Assembly (NCBI RefSeq): GCF_000210915.2
Contig: NC_016620.1
Span: 3,038,001-3,102,000, forward strand
Reading direction: 5' to 3'
Length of the DNA stretch: 64,000 nt
From: Halobacteriovorax marinus SJ
GTDB lineage: Bacteria; Bdellovibrionota; Bacteriovoracia; Bacteriovoracales; Bacteriovoracaceae
Positions 26,989 through 34,750 of this stretch are shown here, piece by piece (within the stretch, counting starts at the first letter, position 1; each line of letters opens with the position of its first letter). The notes below the pieces were generated by a model that was not told where the DNA came from, did not search any database, and saw nothing but the letters and a program-made list of their open reading frames with translations. Made by a program: the position numbers and the translations under genes.

Positions 26989-27698
26989 TTATAAACTCCG
27001 TCTGGCCCATCATTCTCTTCACCTAGAAGAATGGTTTGTGGACGATACTCAAGTTTACTTAGAACATCTTTAATACTTGAAACACCTACAGAGTTTTGAA
27101 AATAACGAAACATTGACTCATCATTGAGAGAGTCACCAAAGTAAATGCACTCGTCTAGTGAAATATCTTTATAGAATTTTTCAGAGAATGTTTTTACAGC
27201 GTTATACTTAGATACGTCTCCACTCCAAAAGTTCAAGTGTACATTTGAAGTTGAATAATTGATTTCTTCTTTATCTAAAAAAGACTTAACATTTTTTAAG
27301 AGATCAATATCAAGTAATAAGTCAGATAATTCAATTGCCCTATCAGTAAGTCTACCGAATGAGTCTGCACTTAAATTAATATTTGAAAACTTCTTTAATA
27401 GCGACTTTGTTGAAACTTCAAGATGCTTAATATTACTACGCTTAACAAAGGGCTCATCAATTGGGTTTCCAAGCTTATCTCTTCTAATTAAAACTCCACC
27501 ACCTTCGGCTATTACATAGTCCAAGGCCTTAAAGTGAGTAATTAAGAAATGTCCCCATGAAAGAGAGCGTCCTGTAACAATAACTAAAGGAATTGAATGG
27601 GCCTTCACTAAATTCAATATATCAAAGAACCTAGCAGTAAACTCTGTTCCTTTTGTAAGTGTTCCATCAAAGTCTGAAAAAATTATTTTAGGTGCCAT
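26964..27698 (-). CDS. HAD-superfamily (Cof-like) phosphatase
   Basis: The 244-residue protein has HAD motif I DFDGTLT (Asp9 nucleophile, Asp11), motif II IVTGRS, and motif IV FGDSLNDESMF, with a C2-type cap between, as in the Cof/sucrose-phosphatase group. It would dephosphorylate a sugar phosphate or similar small molecule in the cytoplasm. The substrate cannot be read from sequence. It overlaps the pseudouridine synthase gene by 25 bases at its 3' end and starts right after a terminator. Confidence 0.87.
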   Translation of the reverse strand: MAPKIIFSDFDGTLTKGTEFTARFFDILNLVKAHSIPLVIVTGRSLSWGHFLITHFKALDYVIAEGGGVLIRRDKLGNPIDEPFVKRSNIKHLEVSTKSLLKKFSNINLSADSFGRLTDRAIELSDLLLDIDLLKNVKSFLDKEEINYSTSNVHLNFWSGDVSKYNAVKTFSEKFYKDISLDECIYFGDSLNDESMFRYFQNSVGVSSIKDVLSKLEYRPQTILLGEENDGPDGVYNHLLSLLK

Positions 27699-27721
27699 AA
27701 AAAGGGCCCTCGCCAGGCCCT
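27699..27721 (-). terminator. Terminator between two minus-strand genes
   Basis: A GC-rich stem (six to seven pairs, arms in 27703-27709 and 27715-27721) is followed on the minus strand by TTTTT. It lies directly after the outer-membrane-like gene and before the HAD gene, overlapping that gene's leader. Confidence 0.8.
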
Positions 27722-27727
27722 GTTAAT

Positions 27728-28342
27728 TTATTGAAGTGGGTATGAAAGTCCAACTAGAATTGAAGTGAACGAATCCTTTAGCCCTAATTGAATCTCAGCA
27801 TTTGCTTGTAGATGCTTATATTGTTCTAAAGGTACGTTACCGTTGATCCCTAAGTTTGCACTGATTGTTGACTCATAAGTTTTTGTGTCACCATCAAGTG
27901 AAAGACCTACTGGCATCGAGAAGTATGGGTAAGCTTCTTTTCCCCAAAAGCTGAAACCTTTTGAAACAGTTGGAGCTAAAGAGAGTTTTGTTCTACTTAC
28001 TTCAAACTCTTTCGCAAGTTCCATAGTCGTCTTAACTGAAACTTTTGGCTGCTTATAGTAGTCAGGGAAGATTTCATAATCTACACCTGTAAAGAATCTA
28101 TTGCTCATCTCACCACCAGAAATACCAAGACCCGCATCAAAAACGGCCTTCTTAGAAAATTTCTGAGTATATCTAACCTGCGCACCAATTCCACCACCAG
28201 AAGAAGTTACACCAAGAACCTCTGATGAAATTAATTTCTTTCCCGTCATCATTGGAAAAGAAGAGACACCTGTACCTAGGGACCACGCGTTAGTAGAAAG
28301 TAATGTTGCTGCTGCAAATGAAAGAAGTTTTATTTTCTTCAT
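27728..28342 (-). CDS. Exported beta-strand-rich protein, possible outer-membrane protein
   Basis: The 204-residue product has a signal peptide (MKKIKLLSFAAATLLSTNAWS). The mature part alternates strands and short turns with many glycines and aromatic residues, consistent with a small beta-barrel or periplasmic beta protein. The C-terminal strand reads SILVGLSYPLQ, not a strict Phe-ending barrel signal. I chose ATG 28342 because AAGGA lies 8 bases upstream; the ATG at 28351 abuts the same site. No named family was recognised. Confidence 0.7.
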   Translation of the reverse strand: MKKIKLLSFAAATLLSTNAWSLGTGVSSFPMMTGKKLISSEVLGVTSSGGGIGAQVRYTQKFSKKAVFDAGLGISGGEMSNRFFTGVDYEIFPDYYKQPKVSVKTTMELAKEFEVSRTKLSLAPTVSKGFSFWGKEAYPYFSMPVGLSLDGDTKTYESTISANLGINGNVPLEQYKHLQANAEIQLGLKDSFTSILVGLSYPLQ

Positions 28343-28467
28343 GTTCTCCATCCTTGAGAATAATGATTTTAATAATTTGTTACTGAATATTCTAACTTGA
28401 TAAATGCTTCAGAGTCAAAATTGACAACGGGCAACATTCTTTTTTTCGAAACTTTAAAACTCTTCGA

Positions 28468-28496
28468 TTGACTCTACGGACAAAAACCTCTATAAA
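28468..28496 (+). promoter_or_regulatory. Sigma70-type promoter of tRNA-His
   Basis: TTGACT at 28468-28473 and TATAAA at 28491-28496 are separated by exactly 17 bases. The expected start lies near 28503, about 14 bases before the tRNA. Confidence 0.75.
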
Positions 28497-28516
28497 TATC
28501 AACTCAAGACTTCTAT

Positions 28517-28593
28517 GGTGGCCGTAGTTCAGTTGGTAGAGCGCCAGATTGTGATTCTGGTTGTCGTGGGTTCGAGTCCCATCGGCCACCCCA
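28517..28593 (+). tRNA. tRNA-His (anticodon GUG)
   Basis: All arms can be folded. The acceptor 28518-28524 pairs with 28583-28589, the anticodon loop holds GTG, and the T-loop is GGTTCGAGTCC. The histidine-specific extra G(-1) at 28517 faces C73 at 28590. CCA is encoded (28591-28593). Downstream come a short T run and tRNA-like repeats that copy its 3' tail. Confidence 0.97.
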
Positions 28594-28661
28594 TTTTTCG
28601 AATAAATTCTCAAACTAAATTTATGATGGTCCTAGTCTCTGCTGCCAAGCAGGCGCTGACG
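28586..28661 (+). repeat. Left copy of 76-bp direct repeat
   Basis: This segment starts in the tRNA-His acceptor end (CCACCCCA plus T run), crosses a 26-base spacer and enters the first tRNA-like unit. It recurs at 31052-31127 with three substitutions (at 28629, 28646 and 28658). Together the copies bracket about 2.4 kb of cargo like attachment sites or the ends of a duplication. Confidence 0.85.
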
Positions 28662-28745
28662 CTTCTGCATGCAGCAAAGATGCTCTCATCAAAATGCTTA
28701 TCAAGCATTTTGACTTCGGCACAACCATCGGCCACCCCATTTTTT
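28625..28745 (+). repeat. tRNA-His-like repeat unit 1
   Basis: The unit of about 120 bases begins GATGGTCCTAG and ends ATCGGCCACCCCA plus T run. Its 3' end is identical to tRNA-His over 20 bases. Its 5' end can pair with that 3' end like a His acceptor stem (G-1:C73 kept, one mismatch and one GU in the next six pairs). The interior holds an 11-bp perfect hairpin (arms at about 28688-28698 and 28702-28712) and a CTGCATGCAG palindrome. It differs from unit 2 at one internal base. Confidence 0.85.
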
Positions 28746-28775
28746 GTTCGATTAAAATCTCACAAACATTCATAC

Positions 28776-28895
28776 GATGGTCCTAGTCTCTGCTGCTAAG
28801 CAGGCGCTGACGCTTCTGCATGCAGCAAAGATGCTCTCATCAAAATGCTTATCAAGCATTTTGACTTCGGCACAACCATCGGCCACCCCATTTTT
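28776..28895 (+). repeat. tRNA-His-like repeat unit 2
   Basis: This is the second copy of the unit at 28625, with one internal substitution (C/T) and one T fewer at the end. The spacer before it (28746-28775) is related to the spacer before unit 1 but clearly diverged, so the unit itself is much better conserved than its surroundings. Confidence 0.85.
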
Positions 28896-28944
28896 CCTTT
28901 AATATACAACCAATCTAGTTCCAATAATGGAAAATTCTAAGAGG

Positions 28945-30390
28945 CTAGTTAGTCAGAATAGAACCTCTCTCCGAAAGAGTTCTACTATCAGAGATATCAA
29001 CCCAGCTTCCATGAAAGGTTATTGGAATAACCTGTGACAACTCAATCCTTGCTTGAAACCTTAAATCTCTCGCAGTTAACAACAAGTAATAACTAATATT
29101 TTTATAGCTATCAAAAACAAGACTTAAAACATATTCACAACCATCACCACTTGCTTCACTAGTTATCGGTACTGGCTCAGAACAAAGCTGACCTTCATCG
29201 TAAACAAAAGTGACCACTTCATTTTTTTCATTTATTCTGCTAATACTTGATCTAAAAAAACCATCTATATACTCTTCACTTTGAAGCCAAATATAGGGAT
29301 ACTTTTTCCCTGAAAAAAATTTTGCAATTCTTGGAAACTCACAATGACCATTCCACCTTAAATTTGATATGAAAGTATTATTCTTAACATCAATTTCAGC
29401 TCTATGTAGTTTTCCGTGAGAATGATTATCACTTTCTCTCCAATTCAGCTCACTTCCATCTCCTAAGTTCTTAAATAATTTAATGTCAGGGTAGTGAATA
29501 TAATCCACATAGATTTTTCCATTTTCCTCAAAAGCTCCTGCGAAGTGACTGGCAAAGAAAGCCTTTGTTTTAAATCGGTATGATTTTTCACAATCATCAA
29601 TAGGTACTACAATTATTTCTGTTTGAGATTTCTCATCCCATTTTAGACAGTCAATGAAGCTACCTATTGATAGCAATAATTTCCAAATTATTAGTTGTGC
29701 GGGAGCGATAAAGAAAATTAAGTAATTATCACTAACAATAAAATCATGAAGCATCACCGGCTTTTCTAAGGTCAAACTCCCGATTCTTCTCACTTTTCCA
29801 CTATTTGGAAGCTCATAGAAATTTAACTTAGTTTCTCTTCCGTATTCTAAACCAAAATTATATGAACACTCTCTTGAGGCTACATAGTGAGGGTGAGCCG
29901 AAAAAGTCCCTTTAATTTCTCCATTAAAATCCTCCTCTCCAATAGTAGCTAATGTTTCAAAGTCTATTTGAGTAGGTTTTGCTCCCTCCATAAGTGCGTA
30001 AAGTCCTTGCTGCCAAGCTACAATGTGAGTATTTGCTGTATTTTTTCTTTTATTTTTTAATCCATTTATAAACCTACTAAACCAAGGCGCTTTTGAACCA
30101 TATATGTTCTTCCCCTTATTTATCTCTTCTAAAAGGCCTTCACTTTGAACAACTTTGGAAGAAGCATAGGCCTTTGAATCTTTAAACTTAATGGCACTAA
30201 TCGCTCCATCTCCTTCAAAAGTGTGCTTATACCGTTTTCCAAATTGTTCAAAAATCCCTACTCCACTACGATACAATATTCCATTAAGAGAACTCGGTAT
30301 TTCTCCAATCACACTTACTTCAATAAAATCGTGCTCTTTATCTAAATTTTTAAAAAACTTAATTGGGGAAGGAGGTGTTTTTTTATCCAT
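28945..30390 (-). CDS. Carotenoid cleavage oxygenase (RPE65 family)
   Basis: This 481-residue enzyme is of the non-haem iron family that cleaves carotenoids or related polyenes with oxygen. The four iron-binding histidines appear in order: His168 (HPHYV), His215 (LHDF), His282 (SHFAGAFEE) and His460 (FHGSW). The N-terminal GILYRSGVG and HTFEGDGAI are also typical. It could make retinal or apocarotenoids; the substrate is not readable. It overlaps the upstream small gene by 8 bases and has a near-perfect AAGGAGGTG ribosome site inside that gene, so the two are translationally coupled. It is island cargo. Confidence 0.9.
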   Translation of the reverse strand: MDKKTPPSPIKFFKNLDKEHDFIEVSVIGEIPSSLNGILYRSGVGIFEQFGKRYKHTFEGDGAISAIKFKDSKAYASSKVVQSEGLLEEINKGKNIYGSKAPWFSRFINGLKNKRKNTANTHIVAWQQGLYALMEGAKPTQIDFETLATIGEEDFNGEIKGTFSAHPHYVASRECSYNFGLEYGRETKLNFYELPNSGKVRRIGSLTLEKPVMLHDFIVSDNYLIFFIAPAQLIIWKLLLSIGSFIDCLKWDEKSQTEIIVVPIDDCEKSYRFKTKAFFASHFAGAFEENGKIYVDYIHYPDIKLFKNLGDGSELNWRESDNHSHGKLHRAEIDVKNNTFISNLRWNGHCEFPRIAKFFSGKKYPYIWLQSEEYIDGFFRSSISRINEKNEVVTFVYDEGQLCSEPVPITSEASGDGCEYVLSLVFDSYKNISYYLLLTARDLRFQARIELSQVIPITFHGSWVDISDSRTLSERGSILTN

Positions 30391-30787
30391 TTTTCACCTC
30401 CTTAGTAAATTTTAGATATTCATAAATTTTTTCTAAGGCATTTGAACGACTTACATCAAAATCAATTTTTTTCCAGACTTCATGTTTTGAATCAATACCT
30501 AGATGCTCTATGTAGTCAGCAGAAGCAACAAAGTATTGCCCTTTATATGTTAATAAATATCCACCATATTGCTTTTGATAATCCTGAGCTTCTTGATGCT
30601 GAGTGAACCAGTGATTGAGAAAAGAAGAGGACTTTTCATACCAAAATGTATCAAGAGAGTTTTTATAATCTTTCCAAGTGGAAAAATTATTTTTCTCAGC
30701 AAGCAATTCTAATGCTTGTTTTAGCCTAATGCCTTTTTCTTTTGATAAGATGTGAGCAAGCTTTTTAGCTTCAATAATTGATTTCAT
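30383..30787 (-). CDS. Small protein, paralogue of the 41.8-kb gene
   Basis: The 134-residue protein starts with a helical module (AKKLAHILSKEKGIRLKQAL through LLAEKNNFSTWKDYKNSL). That module resembles the short N-terminal segment found in some glyoxalase-superfamily and other small accessory proteins. A second region (about 70-110) matches the protein at 41846-42253, with W..WF and QYFVASADYIEHLGID in one and QFFVCDDNYLRELGLD in the other. Function unknown. It overlaps and precedes the carotenoid oxygenase gene. Confidence 0.75.
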   Translation of the reverse strand: MKSIIEAKKLAHILSKEKGIRLKQALELLAEKNNFSTWKDYKNSLDTFWYEKSSSFLNHWFTQHQEAQDYQKQYGGYLLTYKGQYFVASADYIEHLGIDSKHEVWKKIDFDVSRSNALEKIYEYLKFTKEVKNG

Positions 30788-31051
30788 ACCAACCTTTTAA
30801 TAACCAGATAATTCGCGATAGGTTATATAAGAGTTAATATAAATGTCTTTGAATCTTATGAAGTGATTATCTCTTTTGCGAATACAGGCATCTTCCACTA
30901 CCTACAACTAGGATAACTAACTTCACAATATTTTTCAAACTAAATTTTATACTTGTTCCAGAATTGACCTTTTCCGCATAGCTTATTTTTTTCAAATAAC
31001 TAAAATCATATTACCAACGCCATGCAATCCATTCCAAATCCATCTAAACAC
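30788..31051. other. Non-coding stretch at the island's right end
   Basis: I see no gene, RNA or clear hairpin in this 264-base AT-rich stretch. It carries the upstream region of the small family gene (ribosome site AAGG 5 bases before its ATG) and then uninformative sequence up to the right direct repeat. Confidence 0.5.
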
Positions 31052-31127
31052 CCACCCCATTTTTCGAATAAATTCTCAAACTAAATTTATGATGATCCTA
31101 GTCTCTGCTGCTAAGCAGGCGCTAACG
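31052..31127 (+). repeat. Right copy of 76-bp direct repeat
   Basis: This copy matches 28586-28661 with three substitutions. It contains the tRNA-His acceptor tail and T run, the same 26-base spacer as before unit 1 without change, and the first 37 bases of the tRNA-like unit, where it breaks off. The break lies at the 3' end of pilT. Confidence 0.85.
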
Positions 31128-31131
31128 ATTT

Positions 31132-32328
31132 TTAAGCGATATCGAGGGAAAGGTCTCCATTAGATGATTCTACTTCGTGCTCGCCAGTAGAGTCTTCGTT
31201 ATGTTCAGAAGTTACTTCTTCTCTTTCTTCAGTTTGCTCATCTTTATCATTATCTCCAAACTCAAGATTTCTTTCGAAATTAGTTGGAGATGATGCTGCA
31301 CCACTTGCGACTTCAAATGATAGAGTTTTTTCTTTATAGAGCTGAGTTAAGTGCTGGTCGAAGGACTGCATCTTCCCTTTAGACTTCTCTATAGTTATAT
31401 ACATTTTGGATAGGTCTTCTTTTCCACTTATACAGTCTTGAATACCAACTGTATTAACCATGATCTCCTGAGCACAGACTCTACCTTTTCCATCCATTGT
31501 TGGAAGAAGACGCTGGCTGATCGAACCAAATAAACACTCTGATAATCTAAGTTTTACATTGTCTTGTTCTTCGGGAGGGAACATCGAAACGATCCTATTG
31601 ATCGTTGCTGGAGCATTCGTGGTATGAACTGTTGCAAAAACTAAATGCCCCGTCTCTGCTGCCTTCATCGATATTTGAATCGTTTCAGCATCCCTAAGTT
31701 CACCAATCACGATGATGTCTGGATCTTGCCTAAGTGCACCTCTCAGCGCATCCTTGAAACTGTCCGTATCTTCACCAAGCTCTCTTTGAGTAATCCTCGA
31801 CTTTTCAGAAGTAAAGATAAATTCAATCGGATCTTCGATTGTTAAAATATGTTCTTCTCTTGTTCTATTAATTTCTTGAATAATGGATGCCAAGGTAGAA
31901 CTCTTTCCTGAACCAGTTACACCTGTAACTAATACGAGTCCTCGCTTTGCATTTACAAATCCCTGCAATGCAGATGGAAGACCCAGCTCTGCCATTGTTG
32001 GAACTTTAATATTAATAACTCTCATTATAATAGCTATTCGCCCTTGAAATTTGAGAAGACTTATTCTTACTCTACAAATTTTTCCAAGCTGATAAGAGCC
32101 ATCATACTCTTTAATTGTTTCAATGTTTTTTAAAATATTTTTATCGGGAATAATGGTATGACAAATAGTGAGCATATCCTCTTTCGAAAGAATATCTCCC
32201 TTTATCTTCTTAAGGCCACCTCTCATTCTAAAGTACGGATTCTCACCTTCTCTAAGATGAATATCACTAACGCCGTTGGCAGTAGCTAGTTTTAATAGTT
32301 TATGAAAGGATTCTTTAGTTATTGGCAT
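31132..32328 (-). CDS. pilT: Type IV pilus retraction ATPase PilT, with acidic tail
   Basis: PilT hexamers depolymerise type IV pili for twitching and, in predators, for prey contact. The 398-residue protein has Walker A TGVTGSGKSS, the Asp box (TIEDPIEF), Walker B VIGELRDAETI, and the His box AETGHLVFATVHT. The normal PilT core ends near residue 340. About 55 extra residues follow that are extremely rich in Glu, Asp, Ser and Thr (EEREEVTSEHNEDSTGEHE), an unusual acidic tail. I chose ATG 32328 over GTG 32334. PilU cannot be excluded. Confidence 0.92.
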   Translation of the reverse strand: MPITKESFHKLLKLATANGVSDIHLREGENPYFRMRGGLKKIKGDILSKEDMLTICHTIIPDKNILKNIETIKEYDGSYQLGKICRVRISLLKFQGRIAIIMRVINIKVPTMAELGLPSALQGFVNAKRGLVLVTGVTGSGKSSTLASIIQEINRTREEHILTIEDPIEFIFTSEKSRITQRELGEDTDSFKDALRGALRQDPDIIVIGELRDAETIQISMKAAETGHLVFATVHTTNAPATINRIVSMFPPEEQDNVKLRLSECLFGSISQRLLPTMDGKGRVCAQEIMVNTVGIQDCISGKEDLSKMYITIEKSKGKMQSFDQHLTQLYKEKTLSFEVASGAASSPTNFERNLEFGDNDKDEQTEEREEVTSEHNEDSTGEHEVESSNGDLSLDIA

Positions 32329-32546
32329 AATCACTTATCGGTAATCTAAAGAAAACTTGTATCTTTTTTTAAAAAACAAAAAAGTCAACATTAACTATTT
32401 AAAGCAGATGGCCAAAGAATTCTTTACCGATGTTTCAAATAGCCCATCAACACTACATTTTCTAAGATCAGAATTTTTTTGCCTGCTAACCCAGCATAGT
32501 AATGATCATATACTGAAGTCTGAATATATTTTATTTCGGAGATAGA

Positions 32547-33113
32547 ATGACAGACCTATTTATGCAAAATCCTGTTTATACAGTTATGGCCCTGGCCGGA
32601 ACAATACTTTTCTTTATAAAGATCCTACTTCTCTTCTTTGGTGGAGATAGTGATTTCGATACTGATTTAGATATTGATATGAATGGAGATCACATCGATG
32701 GAGGAGATACTTTTTCGATAGTATCAATTCAGTCAATACTTGCTTTTTTCATGGGCACTGGATGGATTGGTTTAGCGGCAATTCATGAGTGGAAACTTAC
32801 AAATGGTCAAAGCACAATTGCAGCGGCTCTATTTGGAGTTATCATGATGCTCTTTAGTTCGTTCATTACTTTTAAAATTAAAAAATTCAACTCAATTCCT
32901 AAAGTAGATATTAAAGAAGCAGTCGGTAAAGTCGGGCGTGCTTATACGAATATTCCATCTAAGGGCCAAGGCGTCGGACAAGTCGAAGTAACAGTTGGTA
33001 ATAAGCAACAAATACTACAAGCAAGTAGTGTTGACGAAGCCATCAACTCTTTTGATGGGATCGTAGTTGTACAAGTCGATGATTCAGGAAATTTACTCGT
33101 AAAAAAATCATAA
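32547..33113 (+). CDS. NfeD/YuaF-like membrane protein
   Basis: The 188-residue protein has three membrane segments (about 10-30, 58-78, 88-108) with an aspartate-rich loop (DSDFDTDLDIDMNGD) between the first two. A C-terminal OB-fold-like domain follows (about 118-186, GKVGRAYTNIPSKGQGVGQVEV). This is the short NfeD/YuaF type that accompanies flotillins. The flotillin gene follows 17 bases later, so the pair matches the yuaF-floT arrangement for membrane microdomains. GGAGA precedes the ATG. It is divergent from pilT. Confidence 0.85.
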   Translation: MTDLFMQNPVYTVMALAGTILFFIKILLLFFGGDSDFDTDLDIDMNGDHIDGGDTFSIVSIQSILAFFMGTGWIGLAAIHEWKLTNGQSTIAAALFGVIMMLFSSFITFKIKKFNSIPKVDIKEAVGKVGRAYTNIPSKGQGVGQVEVTVGNKQQILQASSVDEAINSFDGIVVVQVDDSGNLLVKKS

Positions 33114-33130
33114 TAACCAAGGGAGTCTAA

Positions 33131-34702
33131 GTGTTATTCAGTTCATTTGGAATTATGGGACTAGTTGTTGTCCCAGTTTTAATTCTTTTATTTGCGGCGG
33201 TATTCTTATCTAAGCAATATAAGAGGTGTCCTTCAAATCAAATACTTGTAATCTACGGTAGCGTAGGAACTGGCCAGTCCGCAAAGTGTATTCACGGTGG
33301 TGGGTCCTTTGTTATTCCACTATTACAAGACTATACATTTCTATCTTTAGAACCACTTACAATTGAAATAGATTTAAGGAGTGCACTTTCTAAAAAGAAT
33401 ATAAGAGTAAATGTTCCTTCAACTTTCACAGTCGGTATTTCTACAAAAAGTAATATCATGACCAACGCAGCAGAGAGACTCCTAGGTCTTTCGACTGATG
33501 AAATTTCTAATCAAGCTCAAGATATCATCCTAGGTCAAATGAGACTTGTTATTGCCACACTGGCCATTGAAGAAATCAATCAAGATAGAGAGAAGTTTCT
33601 AGACCTAGTTAATACAAACGTAAATGTTGAACTTAACAAGATTGGACTTGATGTTATTAACGTAAACATTCGAGACATTACTGATGAGTCAGGGTACATC
33701 GAAGCCATTGGTAAGAAGGCTGCAGCAGAAGCGATTAATAAAGCAAAGATTGAAGTTGCTGAACAAGAAAAAGATGGAGCAATTGGAGAAGCAAATGCGA
33801 ACAAACAAAAGGAAGTTCAAGTTGCAAACCAAGTAGCTGAATCAGAAGCTGGTCAAAAAGAAGCGGAAAGAAATAAGAGAATTAAAGTCGCAAAGTTTGA
33901 GGCTGAAGGTATTGCAGGTGAAGCATCTTCTCTAAGGGAGCAAGAAGTTGCTCAAGCAAAGCAAAGAGCAATCACAGAACAGGGAAAGAAAGAAGCATTG
34001 AAGGAGCAAAGAGTCTTTGTTGCAATTCAAGAAGCTGAGTCTGTTAAAGGTGAAAATGAGTCTAAGGCCAATATTGCTGAATATGATGCAACCTTAAAAG
34101 AAAAGCAAGCCGATGCCGCCAAACGGGGTGAGGTTGCTCTTGCTCAAGCTCAAAAAGCAGTCCTTGAAGCACAGAAACTTGAAGAGATTGCAAGACTTGA
34201 GAAGACAGAAGTTGCACAAGAAGAAATCAATAAGAGAAAAGTTGAGATCACTGCAGAAGCTGAAGCAGAGAAACAGAGACGAATTGCCAAAGGTGAGGCC
34301 GATGCAATCTTAGCGAAGTATGAAGCTGAAGCACAAGGTATTCAAAAAGTTCTTGAAGCTAAGGCACAAGGGTACCATCGCCTTATTGATATCGTAGGTG
34401 AAGATAAGAGGCTAGTCCCTACTCTACTTATGGTTGAACAACTTCCAGAAATTATTGCACAACAAGTAAAAGCAGTCCAAGACCTTAAGATAGATAAAGT
34501 AACTGTCTGGGACAGTGGTGGAAATGGAGAAGGAGGTAAGAATGCAACCTCTAACTTTCTGAGTGGGCTTATAAACTCCTTACCTGCTGTACATGAGCTA
34601 GCAAAGCAAGCAGGTGTAGATCTCCCAGAGTTTCTAGGTCAAATAACACCACACGAAGTAAAAAAAATAGAATCTGAGAATCCCCCAGCAAGTCACAATT
34701 AG
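33131..34702 (+). CDS. floT: Flotillin (SPFH-domain protein, YuaG/FloT-like)
   Basis: Flotillins scaffold ordered membrane microdomains. The 523-residue product has an N-terminal membrane hairpin (about 5-28), an SPFH domain (about 35-210), and a long Ala/Glu/Lys coiled coil (about 215-430) with repeated EAEA and EKEA patterns, then a C-terminal part. The start is GTG 33131 with GGGAG five bases upstream. It is co-transcribed with the NfeD-like partner and ends before a strong bidirectional terminator. Confidence 0.92.
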   Translation: MLFSSFGIMGLVVVPVLILLFAAVFLSKQYKRCPSNQILVIYGSVGTGQSAKCIHGGGSFVIPLLQDYTFLSLEPLTIEIDLRSALSKKNIRVNVPSTFTVGISTKSNIMTNAAERLLGLSTDEISNQAQDIILGQMRLVIATLAIEEINQDREKFLDLVNTNVNVELNKIGLDVINVNIRDITDESGYIEAIGKKAAAEAINKAKIEVAEQEKDGAIGEANANKQKEVQVANQVAESEAGQKEAERNKRIKVAKFEAEGIAGEASSLREQEVAQAKQRAITEQGKKEALKEQRVFVAIQEAESVKGENESKANIAEYDATLKEKQADAAKRGEVALAQAQKAVLEAQKLEEIARLEKTEVAQEEINKRKVEITAEAEAEKQRRIAKGEADAILAKYEAEAQGIQKVLEAKAQGYHRLIDIVGEDKRLVPTLLMVEQLPEIIAQQVKAVQDLKIDKVTVWDSGGNGEGGKNATSNFLSGLINSLPAVHELAKQAGVDLPEFLGQITPHEVKKIESENPPASHN

Positions 34703-34711
34703 AAATAAAAT

Positions 34712-34732
34712 CGCCCCTAAATGGGGCGTTTT
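34712..34732. terminator. Bidirectional terminator between flotillin and ABC permease genes
   Basis: A GC-only 6-bp stem (34712-34717 with 34723-34728) is followed by TTTT on the plus strand and by a T-rich stretch on the minus strand. It serves the two convergent operons. Confidence 0.85.
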
Positions 34733-34750
34733 ATATTGAATCAATTGTGC

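Larger units (their letters stand above)
28594..31127. mobile_element. Accessory island behind tRNA-His
   Basis: The block between the tRNA-His tail and the right 76-bp repeat holds two tRNA-like repeat units, a carotenoid oxygenase gene and a small family gene. It ends five bases before the pilT stop codon. The tRNA 3' tail is repeated four times in all (tRNA, two units, right boundary). This layout is typical of insertions at tRNA 3' ends. No integrase or transposase is present, so mobility is inferred from the boundaries only. Confidence 0.55.

Noticed and set aside
28515-28799. Open frames running across tRNA-His and the repeat units on both strands
   Set aside because: They overlap a certain tRNA and the structured repeats, have no ribosome sites and look like translated tRNA sequence.
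28594-28895. CRISPR array
   Set aside because: There are only two units, they are about 120 bases long, and the spacers are related to each other. The ends derive from tRNA-His.
32357-32545. 62-codon open frame between pilT and the NfeD-like gene
   Set aside because: It has no ribosome site, a composition unlike its neighbours, and fills the divergent promoter region.
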